Shown here piece after piece: positions 1-9,230 of a DNA stretch of 64,000 nt. The notes beneath the pieces are model-generated. The model saw nothing but the letters and a program-made list of their open reading frames with translations, did no database searches and was not told where the DNA came from. Made by a program: the position numbers and the translations under genes. This DNA comes from Aliidongia dinghuensis (GTDB lineage Bacteria; Pseudomonadota; Alphaproteobacteria; ATCC43930; CGMCC-115725). The stretch covers positions 62,001-126,000 of the forward strand of contig NZ_BMJQ01000009.1 in the NCBI RefSeq assembly GCF_014643535.1, written 5' to 3'. How positions within the stretch are numbered: position 1 is the stretch's first letter; each line of letters starts with the position of its first letter.

Positions 1-631
1 TCACCGTCGCCGTCCTGCCATCCTGGTCCAGGAGGAAGCCCGAATCCTCGCCGCCGTTGCGCTCGTAGAGATCAACGAGCGCGTCGCACAGCTCGAACTC
101 GAACACGCGCGGCACGATCAGCACCGGCGCCGTCAGCGGCACGCCGGCCGAGGCGCCGACCTCGGGCAGCTGCTGCAGAAACGTGGTCACCATCTGGCCG
201 TGGCCGTTCGGATCGTCGAACGAGACGTTGGCGACGGCGCGCAAAAGCGGATCGAGCACGATGGTGCGCGGCGCGCCTTCGGCGCCGTAGGCCCGGATGA
301 TGTCGCCGGCATCGTCGACGATATAGCCCATCGCCGGTCCGGAAATGCTGGCGAGGACCGGCGCGTCGGCCGGCATCTCCGACAGGATGCCGTAGAAGAC
401 ACAATGATCCTCGCGGAACCGGGCCGCCTCCGCCAGGATCGTCGCGAGCTCCGCCATCGCGCGCCGGTCGGCGAGCGAACCCAGGAAGCACAGCACGACC
501 CAGCGCCCGGCCTCGACATGCAGGTCGACCTGCGCGCCGGTGATGGTCCGGGCGCTGAACCAGGGCACGGGATCACCCAGCAGAATCTTCCCGCCCGAAG
601 CCTCCGTCTCTGCCGTGACACCCTCTGCCAT
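1..631 (-). CDS. Peroxiredoxin-like / 2OG-Fe(II) oxygenase fusion protein (3' end cut by window)
   Basis: The reading frame is open from the ATG at 631 to base 1, so the C-terminus lies outside the window (about 210 residues visible). A GGGAGG ribosome site sits upstream of the ATG. Residues about 15-150 resemble a thioredoxin-fold AhpC/TSA domain (GDPVPWFSARTITG, WVVLCFLGSLADRR). The usual peroxidatic Cys position is not a cysteine; the only nearby Cys lies just before it. From about residue 175 the sequence (PRVFEFELCDALVDLYE, GGEDSGF) matches the start of prolyl-4-hydroxylase-type 2OG-Fe(II) domains found behind such redoxin-like domains in alphaproteobacteria. The HxD...H iron site would lie beyond the edge. 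Oxygenase function is inferred from the partial domain; the substrate is unknown. Confidence 0.75.
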   Translation of the reverse strand, partial: MAEGVTAETEASGGKILLGDPVPWFSARTITGAQVDLHVEAGRWVVLCFLGSLADRRAMAELATILAEAARFREDHCVFYGILSEMPADAPVLASISGPAMGYIVDDAGDIIRAYGAEGAPRTIVLDPLLRAVANVSFDDPNGHGQMVTTFLQQLPEVGASAGVPLTAPVLIVPRVFEFELCDALVDLYERNGGEDSGFLLDQDGRTATV

Positions 632-825
632 GAACCGTCCGCCCTCCCAGGGTCGATACCGTTGGCCGTCAGCAGAGCACGGTCAGGATTAACGTTTCAT
701 TGACCATGCCATCCGACAACGGCAATTAGGCTTGCGCATCATGCGCGTAGGCTGCAACGCGACGAACGTCTACAATCGACGGCAAGCCCGGCGCGGACTG
801 GCCGGGATCGACCGAGCGAGATTGG

Positions 826-1521
826 ATGACCGTGCGCTACGCGATTTATGTCGTGCCCCCCACCGACTCGCCGCTCTGGCGCATGGCCTCGACTTGGCTC
901 GGCCGCGAGCCGGAAACCGGCGCCGAAGAACTGCCCGCCCTGCCGCTGTGGCTCGCGCGCGACCGCTGGCGCGAGATCACCCGCGAGCCGCGCCGCTACG
1001 GTTTTCACGGCACCCTGAAGCCGCCGCTGACCCTGGCCAGCGGCCGGACCCATGACGGGCTGGCCGCGGCCCTCTCGCTGTTTGCGTCCGAGATGCAGCC
1101 GTTGCCGCCGGTCGCCCTCCATGTCGCGTCGATCGGTGGGTTCCTGGCGCTCGTGCTGCGCGAGCCGTCGGCACCCCTGAAGCGGCTCGCCGATCTCGCG
1201 GTCGAGCGGTTCGACCGGTTTCGCGCCCCGCCGACTCCGGCTGAACTCGCTGGGCGGCGCCAGGTCCCGCTGTCGACCCGACAAGAGGAATACCTGTCCC
1301 GCTGGGGCTACCCCTATGTGTTCGACGAGTTTCGTTACCATATGACGTTAACGGGCCGGCTGCCCGATCCCGAGCGGCCCCGCGTCGCGGCCCTTTTGAC
1401 CGAGCTGCTGGCACCGGCACTGGCCCAGCCCATTCCCTTGGGTCTCGCGCTCTTCGTCCAGAAGGATCGCGACAGCCCGTTCACACTGGTTCGGCGGTTT
1501 CGCCTGGGATCCCCACCATGA
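826..1521 (+). CDS. DUF1045 family 2H phosphoesterase-like protein
   Basis: The 231-residue protein carries two H-x-T motifs spaced as in the 2H phosphoesterase superfamily: FHGTLKPP near residue 65 and YHMTLTGRL near residue 170. Together with the YAIYVVPP start this matches DUF1045, a family often found beside phosphonate-degradation genes. No phn genes are nearby here, so the substrate (a cyclic or terminal phosphoester) is unknown. The stop codon overlaps the start of the cyclase gene by four bases, so the two are probably translated together, which hints at a nucleotide-related role. The start ATG lies in a GC-rich leader without a strong ribosome site. Confidence 0.8.
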   Translation: MTVRYAIYVVPPTDSPLWRMASTWLGREPETGAEELPALPLWLARDRWREITREPRRYGFHGTLKPPLTLASGRTHDGLAAALSLFASEMQPLPPVALHVASIGGFLALVLREPSAPLKRLADLAVERFDRFRAPPTPAELAGRRQVPLSTRQEEYLSRWGYPYVFDEFRYHMTLTGRLPDPERPRVAALLTELLAPALAQPIPLGLALFVQKDRDSPFTLVRRFRLGSPP

Positions 1522-2726
1522 ATGTCGATGAGACCTGTCGAGCTTTCGCCGAATGGCTCGAATCGACCGGCCGCTTCGTGGCCGACGTCGGCGAATTCCT
1601 GATCGGCGCCTGTGGTTTCCTGACCGAGCGCGGCCTGCCGCTCGACCGCGTGTCGACTCACATCAAGGTCGTTCACCCGCGCACCATGTCGGTCTGGCGC
1701 ATCTGGCGGCAGGATCAGCCGCTCGAAGTGCGACGTGCGGTGCGCGGCGCCGAGATGACCGCCGCCTTCCTGCGCAGCCCGGTCAAGAAAGTCTGGCACA
1801 CCGGCGAATGGATCGACGAGCGCATCCTGCCCGGCGAGGAGGACCGCTGGGCGATCGTGACCGACCTCCGGGCCGAGGGCTTCACCCACTACATGATCGG
1901 CCCGATCCTTTTCTCGAACCGGCAGATCCACGCGGCATCGTTTGCGACGAAGCAACCGGGCGGCTTCACCGTTGAGGAAGTCGAGGTGATTCGCCGCTTC
2001 ACGGTCAAGTCGGCGCCGATCATCGAAACGCTGGCGCTCCGTAACGGCATGGACAATCTGCTTGAGACCTACCTCGGGCACGAGACCGCTCAGCTCCTGG
2101 CCCAGGGCCAGGTGACGCTGGGCCAGGGCACGCAGCGACGGGCCGCGCTCTGGTATTCCGACTTGCGCGGCTTCACCTCGCTCACCGAGGGCGCGCCGCT
2201 TGAGGAGGTGGTGCAGATCCTGAACGTCTATTTCGGCCTCGCCGGCGCCGCGGCCGACCGCCACTCGGGCGAGATCGTGCAGTTCATCGGCGACGCCATC
2301 CTGATGTTCTTCGCCGTGACCGAAGAGGGCGGCGACGCCGCCGCTTGCCGGCGCGCACTCATGGCGGCAACCGAGGCGCGGACCGAACTTAGCCGTTGGA
2401 ACGAGGCGCGCCGTGCGACGCGCGAGCGCGAGATCGCGTTCGGCCTCGGCCTCGACCTGGGCAACATCATCCATGTCAACGTCGGCGGCGGCAATCGCCA
2501 GGCCTTCAACATCGTGGGACCGGCCGTCAATCGCGCAGCGCGGCTGCAGGAACTGACAAAGTCGCTCGGCCGCCCGATGCTGATGTCGTCCGACTTCGCG
2601 TCCGCGATCGGGGAAGGCATGATATCTCTGGGCGAATACCCGCTGCGCGGCATCAACCTGCCGATCGAAGTGATCGAGCCGTCGCAGGAACTGATCGCCT
2701 CCCTGCCGGCACTACCACAGGACTGA
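1518..2726 (+). CDS. Class III adenylate/guanylate cyclase domain protein
   Basis: This 402-residue soluble protein has about 190 N-terminal residues of unassigned sensory sequence followed by a class III nucleotidyl cyclase domain (about 205-390). Both metal-binding aspartates are visible: D215 in YSDLRGFT and D259 in QFIGDAI. The VNxAxR motif is present (N338, R342). The residues that normally select ATP are atypical: the lysine of K-F-I-G-D is Gln255, and the aspartate before the V-x-G turn is Asn331. The product could be cAMP, cGMP or another cyclic nucleotide. The start overlaps the upstream DUF1045 stop (ATGA). No transmembrane segment is seen, so it acts in the cytoplasm. Confidence 0.9.
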   Translation: MNVDETCRAFAEWLESTGRFVADVGEFLIGACGFLTERGLPLDRVSTHIKVVHPRTMSVWRIWRQDQPLEVRRAVRGAEMTAAFLRSPVKKVWHTGEWIDERILPGEEDRWAIVTDLRAEGFTHYMIGPILFSNRQIHAASFATKQPGGFTVEEVEVIRRFTVKSAPIIETLALRNGMDNLLETYLGHETAQLLAQGQVTLGQGTQRRAALWYSDLRGFTSLTEGAPLEEVVQILNVYFGLAGAAADRHSGEIVQFIGDAILMFFAVTEEGGDAAACRRALMAATEARTELSRWNEARRATREREIAFGLGLDLGNIIHVNVGGGNRQAFNIVGPAVNRAARLQELTKSLGRPMLMSSDFASAIGEGMISLGEYPLRGINLPIEVIEPSQELIASLPALPQD

Positions 2727-2797
2727 CCCGCCCGACGTCCTGTGCCCCATCCGGGCCGTGATCAGAATTTCCGCTCACGCCCGGGGCGGATGTTCCT

Positions 2798-3358
2798 TCA
2801 GTCGTCGCCAATCGAGCGAAGGACCCGTGCCGGATTTCCTCCGACAAGGGTATTCGGGGGAACGTCCTTGGTAACAACCGAACCTGCCGCCACAACCGAG
2901 TTTTCGCCTACCGTCACCCCGCCGATAATCGTTGCGCCGGCTGCGATCCAGACGTTTCTCTCGATCACGATGGGCTTTCCGATGGTTGCGGCGCGGCGCT
3001 GCGAAGGTTCCAGAGGATGGCCCGCCGTGATGATGCTCACGTTCGGCCCGATCATCACATCGTCCGCGATGTCGAGGCCGCCAAGGTCATAGAAAGTGCA
3101 GTTCTGATTTATGAAGACATTATGCCCGACGCGGATTTCGTCCCCGCCGGCAGTATAAAATGGCGGGATCAGCAAAAAGCTTTCGTCTACCTTTTTACCG
3201 ATGAGTTGGCTGAACAAGTCCCGAATTTCGTCCGCATCGTTGAACGTCAAACGATTAAGTGCAGCGGTGATCGCCATCGCCCGTTTGACGTTTGCCAACA
3301 TGGCCGCTGATTCCGGCGTCCTCCTGTAAATGATCTTGGTGCCGTCCCCATTCGACAT
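2798..3358 (-). CDS. Sugar O-acetyltransferase (maltose/nodulation acetyltransferase type)
   Basis: This 186-residue protein has an N-terminal mac-type helical segment and then hexapeptide repeats forming a left-handed beta-helix (VGHNVFINQNC, IADDVMIGPNVSI, GATIIGGVTVG, NSVVAAGSVVTKD). The expected active-site histidine is in ITAGHPLEP. It should move acetyl from acetyl-CoA to a sugar hydroxyl in the cytoplasm, as LacA, Maa and NodL do. Length matches the family (about 185). It converges with the cyclase gene across a 71-bp gap and appears monocistronic. The sugar acceptor cannot be told from sequence. Confidence 0.88.
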   Translation of the reverse strand: MSNGDGTKIIYRRTPESAAMLANVKRAMAITAALNRLTFNDADEIRDLFSQLIGKKVDESFLLIPPFYTAGGDEIRVGHNVFINQNCTFYDLGGLDIADDVMIGPNVSIITAGHPLEPSQRRAATIGKPIVIERNVWIAAGATIIGGVTVGENSVVAAGSVVTKDVPPNTLVGGNPARVLRSIGDD

Positions 3359-3585
3359 TCGTCATTTTCCTCGGCCTATAGGTGAGCGTGCGTTTCGGCG
3401 CACGAGGGCGGCACCGAGATTCGCTAAGCATAGCCAGAAAGCGGAAGGGTCGGAATCGACCCAGTCCCGAAATTCAAACTAAGCCACTGCTTTGACGTTC
3501 AAGAGCTTTGGCTTTGCCCGTCGGCGCGGTATCATCCAACCAATCGGGTGCGCGATTGCGAGCCTACCTGCGGGGGGAGGTCGGA

Positions 3586-4443
3586 ATGGGACGCCAGGCA
3601 AGACGATTCGTCGCGTTATTCCTCGCCATCACCTATCCAATCGCGGTCCTGGCCCAATCGAGCGGTGCCGTCGCGTCGCTCGTGCGCGACGTGCTCAGCA
3701 TCTCGCGCGGCCAGACGGCGCCGCACCCGCTCTCGACCGGCGAGCCCGTGGTCGAGGGGCAGGAAATCCAGACGGCCTCGACCGGCGCGGTCAACGTCAA
3801 TTTCCCGAACGGGACCGCGCTTGCCGCCCTACGCCAGGCCGATATCACGTTCGGCGAGCAGACCGCGGTGGCCGGTCAGGGCCTGGCCCAGCCGCTCCAG
3901 GGCCTGGACCTCGTGACCCTGTCGCCAGGCGTCTTCCGCGTGACGGTCGGCCTGCAGCCGACGACCGTGCGCACCCGGCGCGGCGCCGCCTTCCTCATCA
4001 ACGGCCAGGGCGGCCCGGCGACCGCACTCATCGAAGAGCAGGCGGACGGCAGCGTCACGCTCTCGACCCTTGCCGGCACGGTCCAGGTCACAAGCGGCGG
4101 CAGCACCGTTGCCGTCCCCGCCGGCTCGTCGATCACGCTGTTCGGCAGCCTCGCCGCGCTGTCCGCTGCGGCGATCCAGCCGATGAGCGCCGCCTCGCAG
4201 GGTGTCGCCGCCGAGTTCGCCGCCGTCATCGGTCCGGTCGCCGTTGCTTCGGCCGCGCCTGCGGCCGGCGGCAGTGCCGGCGTCGGCACGGCCGCCGGCC
4301 TGTCGGTCAGCCCGCTTGCGATCGGGGCGGCCGCCGCTGCCGTCGCCATCGGCATCGGGATCGCGGCCAGCGAGAGCGGCGGCTCCGGCACACCGAGCCC
4401 AGCGGGTGGCACCGGCACGAGTACGAGCACCAGCACCAACTAG
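3586..4443 (+). CDS. Exported FecR-domain protein
   Basis: The ATG at 3586 is chosen because a GGGGGGAGG site lies just upstream and it opens directly into a signal peptide (VALFLAITYPIAVLA, cleavage before QSS); an in-frame upstream ATG at 3508 has neither. The mature protein contains a FecR-type beta domain at about residues 50-200 (LSTGEPVVEGQEIQT, NFPNGTALAALRQADI, TVRTRRGAAFLI, GTVQVTSGG). Near the C-terminus is an Ala/Gly-rich hydrophobic stretch (about 240-265) that could span a membrane, then a Gly/Ser/Thr tail. It lies 12 bp before the CHAT gene, so the two form an operon. There is no sigma factor or TonB receptor here, so the classical FecIR role is unlikely; a periplasmic scaffold or sensor partner of the CHAT protein is an inference. 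Confidence 0.8.
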   Translation: MGRQARRFVALFLAITYPIAVLAQSSGAVASLVRDVLSISRGQTAPHPLSTGEPVVEGQEIQTASTGAVNVNFPNGTALAALRQADITFGEQTAVAGQGLAQPLQGLDLVTLSPGVFRVTVGLQPTTVRTRRGAAFLINGQGGPATALIEEQADGSVTLSTLAGTVQVTSGGSTVAVPAGSSITLFGSLAALSAAAIQPMSAASQGVAAEFAAVIGPVAVASAAPAAGGSAGVGTAAGLSVSPLAIGAAAAAVAIGIGIAASESGGSGTPSPAGGTGTSTSTSTN

Positions 4444-4455
4444 CGGGCCGGCAAG

Positions 4456-7400
4456 ATGTCCCTGCGCTGGCCCTTCGCGTGCCGGTGGCGCCTCAGCAGC
4501 CCAGCGCTCACCCTGCCGATCCTGTCGACGATGCTGCTGTCGACCGGAGCCCAGGCACTCGACGCCTGCTGGCCGCCGGTGCCGGAGACCATGGCCGGCG
4601 GCGAGGCGGCGGTGCGCGACCGCTACAAGCAGGCAACGGCACCTGTCGCCATCGTCGACGGCGCCGTGGCGCTCGCCGCGGTGCTGGAGGGTAGCGGCCG
4701 CGCTGCAGACGCCGAGGCCACCCTGCACGACGCCGAGACGCGCCTCGCCCAGCAGGGAGCGGCGAGCCCGCGCCTCATGGGCGACGCCGCCTCGCTCGCC
4801 TTCGCCGCGGGCCGCACCCAGGATGCGGCCGCCCTGCTGCGCCGCCTGCTGGCGGCCAATCCCGCACTCGATGCCGGCCGGATCGGCTGCTATTTCGAGA
4901 CGCTGGGCACGATCGAGGCGCAGCAGGGCGATCTCGCCCAGGCGGAGACCGATTTCAACCAGGCCGAACGGAAGTACGAGGGCCGCCAGGACGCCCATGA
5001 CGCGGCACTCATCGAGCTGCGCATCAACCAGGCCGAGCTCAAGACCCGCCGCGGCCAGGCGAAGGACGCGCTGGCCGTGCTCGACCGGGTCGACGACCAG
5101 CTGAGTGCCGTGTCGGAGCCGCTGCCGACCCTGCACAGCCGCAGCGCCGAGGCACGGGCGTCGGCCCTCTTCGTCGGAGGCCAGTTCGACGCGGCGCTGG
5201 CGAAGCTCACACCGCTCATCGACGCCGCAGCGAAGCGAGGCAGCAATGCCGACCCCGAAGCGGTTCGCGCCCAGTTCGAGCTCATGGCGCTCAGGGCCCG
5301 CATCCGCGCCGAGAAGCGGGATTTCCTGGCGGCGGAGCGGGACTACAAGGCGGCATTCGACCTCTATCAGCACAATGGCCTCGCCGGCACGCCGACCGGC
5401 CGCGCCTTCATCCGCAACCTCGCCGCCTATTACAGCAGCATCGGCCGGCCCGACCTGGCGCTCTCGGTCCAGGAACGGCTGCTCTCGAGCGATGCGGGCC
5501 GCGGCGGCGTCTCGGTGCCCGAACAGGCCGAGGAACTGATCAACATCGGCTATACGCAGTACCAGCTGCGCGACTTCGCCCGGGCCCGCGACCTGTTCGC
5601 CCGCGCGCTTGCCGCCTTGAAGCCGCTCGGCGCGTCGGGCGACCTGATGGCGGCCAACGCCTATCTCGGCCTCGGCATGACGGCGCTCGAGCAGCGCGAT
5701 CCGGCCAAGGCGGTCGAGTTTTTCAAGGCGGCGTTCGACAAGCGCTCGGGCGCGCTGCCGGCCGGCTCGCCGCTGGTCACCGGCGCCATGCTGCAGCTGG
5801 CGCACGGGCTGGTCGAGATGCTGGCGGCGGCACCGTCCTCGAGCCACGACGACCGCGCCGCGATCCTGTCCCTGCTGCAGGAGGTGGTGAACCGGCGCGG
5901 CAGCGAACGGGCGGAGCACAAGGAGGACCTGATCGAGCCGCTGCTGCGCCTCGCCGAAGCCTATGACCTCGACGACCAGCCGGCCCAGGCGCTGGCCCAG
6001 GCGCAGCGCGCCGCCGACCTGATCATGAGCCAGCGGCGCTATCTCCTGGAGCAGGTCGGCAATCTCGACGCGATCAGCCCGACCGTGCACGAGGTCTTCC
6101 TGCAGATCATCGCCGAACGGCAGCGCCTGGGCGGTGCCCAGGCCGGCACGCCGGCGGCGCTGTTCGACGCGTTCCAGAACGTCAATATTTCGCGCACGGG
6201 CCTGACCTTGAGCCGGCGGGCCGGACAGGCGGTGACAAGCAACGCGGAACTCGCCCGCGCGCTCGACGACAAGGCTGAGCTCGAGCGGCGCCTGCGTGAC
6301 TTCAACATGCGCATGGCCCGCAACACGGTGGTCGCCGCGGCGGCCGCCGACGAGGCCACGACCGAAGCCGCCGACGCGACCGCCCAGAGCTACGACCAGG
6401 TCCTGCAGCAGCTCGACAAGGTCGCAGCCCGCGTCAGTGCGCTCGATCCCAAGAACGAGACCGGGGCCGCGGGCCTGAGCGTCCGCTTGGGCGACGTGCA
6501 GCAGGCGCTCAAGCCCGACGAGGCGCTGGTGCTGTTCGGCTTCGGCCAGCACAAGTCCTTCGCGCTCGTCGTCGACGCCCAGGGCGCCCATCCGGCGGCG
6601 CTACCGACGACCCGGGGCGACCTTGTCGACCGGATCGGCAAGCTGCGCGCGTCGGTCTCGGGCGACCAGGGCACGCAGCGCTATTGCCTCGCCTGCGCCT
6701 ACGAGCTCTACCAGAAGATCGTGGCGCCCTGGCTGCCGCTCGTCAAAAGCGCCAGGAACCTGGTGATCGTGCCCGACGGACCGATGACGAGCCTGCCGCT
6801 CTCGATCCTGGTCGACGCACCGCCGGCGGCCGGGCACGAAACCGACTATGCCGGGGCGTCCTGGCTCCTGCGCCGTTACGCCCTCACCTACGCCCCATCG
6901 GCCGCCGCCTTCTACAGCCTGCGCCATGGTGCCAAGCAGGCAGCGGCGCCGAAACCGTTCCTCGGCATCGGCGATCCGGCGATCGGCAAGGAGCGCGCGC
7001 AGACCGCGACCCGCAGCGTCGCCGATCCGGATGCGCTCGGCATCTATGCCACCATGGCCCAGGCGCTGGCGGCAGCACCGGCGCTGCCGGAGACCGCGGA
7101 CGAGCTGAAAGGCCTCGCCGGCATCCTCGGCGCCTCCGACGCCGACCTGCTCCTGGGCATACGCGCGACGAAGCAGACGGTGCTCGCGACCGACCTCGCG
7201 CAATATCGCGTACTGGCTTTCGCAACCCACGGGCTCCTGGCCGACGATCTCAAGGATTGGAAGGGCCCGGCCGCGCCGGGGCTGGTGCTGACGCCGCCGG
7301 CGAAGCCGACGCGCGACGACTACGGCATCCTCACCAGCGACGAGATCGGCGCGCTCAAGCTCGACGCCGACTGGGTCATCCTGTCCGCCTGCAACACGGC

Positions 7401-7677
7401 CGGCGGCGATGGTCGGCCGGGGGCCGAGGCGTTCACGGGCCTCACTCAGTCGTTCTTCCGCGCCGGGGCGCGCAGCGTGATCGCGACCCACTGGGCGATC
7501 CCGTCGCTGACTGCGGTCAAGATCACCAACGGCACATTCCGGCGGCTCTCGGCCTCGCCCGACATGACGCGCGGCGAGGCGTTGCGCCAGGCCGAGCTCG
7601 ACGTCGCGAACGACCCGGCGACGGCGCACCCGCTCTATTGGGGCGCCTTCGTGCTGATGGGCGAGGGATACCACTAA
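4456..7677 (+). CDS. Exported TPR-CHAT (caspase-like peptidase) protein
   Basis: This 1073-residue protein begins with a signal-peptide-like segment (about residues 10-34, ending STGAQA). Helical TPR-like repeats follow (about 45-560; for example INIGYTQYQLRDFARARDLF). The last 390 residues form a CHAT domain with the caspase-type dyad: His925 in FATHGLL and Cys979 in LSACNTAGG. The downstream FRAGARSVIATHW motif is also typical of CHAT. Active CHAT proteases cleave protein partners, usually selected by the TPRs. It is unusual that the whole protein appears to be exported. It follows the FecR gene by 12 bp and probably works with it outside the cytoplasm. The substrate is unknown. Confidence 0.88.
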   Translation: MSLRWPFACRWRLSSPALTLPILSTMLLSTGAQALDACWPPVPETMAGGEAAVRDRYKQATAPVAIVDGAVALAAVLEGSGRAADAEATLHDAETRLAQQGAASPRLMGDAASLAFAAGRTQDAAALLRRLLAANPALDAGRIGCYFETLGTIEAQQGDLAQAETDFNQAERKYEGRQDAHDAALIELRINQAELKTRRGQAKDALAVLDRVDDQLSAVSEPLPTLHSRSAEARASALFVGGQFDAALAKLTPLIDAAAKRGSNADPEAVRAQFELMALRARIRAEKRDFLAAERDYKAAFDLYQHNGLAGTPTGRAFIRNLAAYYSSIGRPDLALSVQERLLSSDAGRGGVSVPEQAEELINIGYTQYQLRDFARARDLFARALAALKPLGASGDLMAANAYLGLGMTALEQRDPAKAVEFFKAAFDKRSGALPAGSPLVTGAMLQLAHGLVEMLAAAPSSSHDDRAAILSLLQEVVNRRGSERAEHKEDLIEPLLRLAEAYDLDDQPAQALAQAQRAADLIMSQRRYLLEQVGNLDAISPTVHEVFLQIIAERQRLGGAQAGTPAALFDAFQNVNISRTGLTLSRRAGQAVTSNAELARALDDKAELERRLRDFNMRMARNTVVAAAAADEATTEAADATAQSYDQVLQQLDKVAARVSALDPKNETGAAGLSVRLGDVQQALKPDEALVLFGFGQHKSFALVVDAQGAHPAALPTTRGDLVDRIGKLRASVSGDQGTQRYCLACAYELYQKIVAPWLPLVKSARNLVIVPDGPMTSLPLSILVDAPPAAGHETDYAGASWLLRRYALTYAPSAAAFYSLRHGAKQAAAPKPFLGIGDPAIGKERAQTATRSVADPDALGIYATMAQALAAAPALPETADELKGLAGILGASDADLLLGIRATKQTVLATDLAQYRVLAFATHGLLADDLKDWKGPAAPGLVLTPPAKPTRDDYGILTSDEIGALKLDADWVILSACNTAGGDGRPGAEAFTGLTQSFFRAGARSVIATHWAIPSLTAVKITNGTFRRLSASPDMTRGEALRQAELDVANDPATAHPLYWGAFVLMGEGYH

Positions 7678-7745
7678 CCGGCCCCAGGTCGACCACGTCC
7701 GAAAATCGCGAGCGCCGCCGGCGCCGGGGTGGCATTGTCCAGCCC

Positions 7746-9230
7746 ATGGAACAGCTCGATGCCCATGCCTGCTACCGGGCGCTGGAGACGCGGGACGCCC
7801 GGTTCGACGGCCGCCTCTTCGTCGGTGTCACCTCGACCGGGATCTATTGCCGGCCGGTCTGCCCGGCGCGAACGGCAAAGTTCGAGAATTGCCGCTTCTT
7901 CCCCTCGGCGGCGGCCGCCCAGGAGGCGGGCTTCCGCCCCTGCCTGCGCTGCCGGCCGGAAACGGCGCCGGAGCTCGCGTCCTGGCGCGGCACGTCCAAC
8001 ACCGTGTCGCGCGGCCTGGCGCTCATCGCCGAGGGTGCGCTCGACGGCGAGGATGCCAGCGTCGACCAACTGGCCGAGCGCTTGGGCGTCGGCGGCCGGC
8101 AGCTCAGGCGCCTGTTCAAGCAGCACCTGGGTGCCTCGCCCATCGCCGTCGCCCAGACGCGCCGCGTGCTGTTCGCCAAGCAATTGATCCACGACACGCG
8201 CATGCCGATGACCGAGATCGCGCTGGCATCCGGCTTCGGCAGCGTGCGCCGGTTCAACGAGGTGTTCCAGACCCTGTTCCGCCGGCCGCCGAGCGCCATC
8301 CGGCGCCGGGCGGTGCAGAGCCTGCCGGAAGGCTCCGTCGCGGCGAGCGGCGTCGTGCTGCGCCTGCGCTACCGGCCGCCCTACGACTGGCCGGCCATGC
8401 TGGATTTCCTCAAGGCCCATACGGTCGACGGGCTGGAGCAGGTCCGAGGCGGCCGCTATCGCCGCGCCATCGCCCAGGACGGCGAGCGCGGCACGATCGA
8501 GGTCGGCCATCTGCCGTCGGCGGAGAGCCTGGTCGTGACCATCCGCTTCCCGAACGTGCGGGCGCTGCCCGCGATCGTTGCCTCGGTCCGCCGTGTGTTC
8601 GATCTCGGGGCGGACGTGCAGACCATCGGCGCCCATCTGGCGCAGGATCCGCTGCTGGCGCCCTTGGTCGCCGAGCGGCCGGGCCTCAGGGCGCCCGGCG
8701 GCTGGAACGGCTTCGAGCTCGCCGTCCGCGCGGTTCTCGCAGAGGACGCGACGGTCGAGGTCGCGCGCAAGCTCCTGAGCCAACTCGTGGCGCTCTCGGA
8801 CGCCCGCGTGCCGATGGAACAGCGCCTCGACCCGTCGCTCGCCCTCGCCTTCCCGACGCCGGCCGAACTCGCCCGGACCGACTTGGCACCGCTCGACGTC
8901 CCGCCGGCCCGCCACGCCGCGCTCAAGGCACTGGCGGAGGCGGCGGAGGCCGATCCCAACGTGTTCAAGCCGCAGGCGCCGATCGAGGCGACGCAGGCGC
9001 GCCTCAGCGCCATCCGCGGCATCGGCGAAGGGACCGCGAACGACATCGCGCTGCGCGCCGTGCGCGAGACCGACGCCTTTCCGGCCAGCGATCTCGGCCT
9101 GCTGGCCAAGATCCGGCCGAGCCCGGCCGCGCTCAACGACCGCGCCGAACCCTGGCGCCCCTGGCGTGCCTATGCCGCACAGCATCTCTGGGCCGCCGAC
9201 CCGGCCTATCTGAAACGGAGCTTCCGATGA
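7746..9230 (+). CDS. alkA: Ada-type metal-binding / AraC HTH / AlkA DNA glycosylase fusion
   Basis: This 494-residue protein combines adaptive-response modules. An N-terminal Ada zinc domain has ligands C35, C39, C66 and C69; C35 is the equivalent of the methylphosphotriester acceptor. An AraC-type helix-turn-helix follows (about 88-180, FKQHLGASPIAVAQTRR). Then come the AlkA N-terminal fold and an HhH-GPD glycosylase (IRGIGEGTANDIALR) with catalytic Asp449 in ASDLGLL. There is no Ogt-type methyltransferase domain. It should remove alkylated bases and activate alkylation-repair genes, including itself, once methylated. The start codon ATG 7746 directly precedes the Ada domain. The stop overlaps the next gene by four bases. 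Confidence 0.92.
   Translation: MEQLDAHACYRALETRDARFDGRLFVGVTSTGIYCRPVCPARTAKFENCRFFPSAAAAQEAGFRPCLRCRPETAPELASWRGTSNTVSRGLALIAEGALDGEDASVDQLAERLGVGGRQLRRLFKQHLGASPIAVAQTRRVLFAKQLIHDTRMPMTEIALASGFGSVRRFNEVFQTLFRRPPSAIRRRAVQSLPEGSVAASGVVLRLRYRPPYDWPAMLDFLKAHTVDGLEQVRGGRYRRAIAQDGERGTIEVGHLPSAESLVVTIRFPNVRALPAIVASVRRVFDLGADVQTIGAHLAQDPLLAPLVAERPGLRAPGGWNGFELAVRAVLAEDATVEVARKLLSQLVALSDARVPMEQRLDPSLALAFPTPAELARTDLAPLDVPPARHAALKALAEAAEADPNVFKPQAPIEATQARLSAIRGIGEGTANDIALRAVRETDAFPASDLGLLAKIRPSPAALNDRAEPWRPWRAYAAQHLWAADPAYLKRSFR

Noticed and set aside
3829-6591. Long minus-strand open frame under the FecR/CHAT genes
   Set aside because: High GC gives long shadow frames. The protein is low-complexity Arg/Gly/Leu-rich, without domains, whereas the plus-strand proteins show clear FecR, TPR and CHAT motifs.
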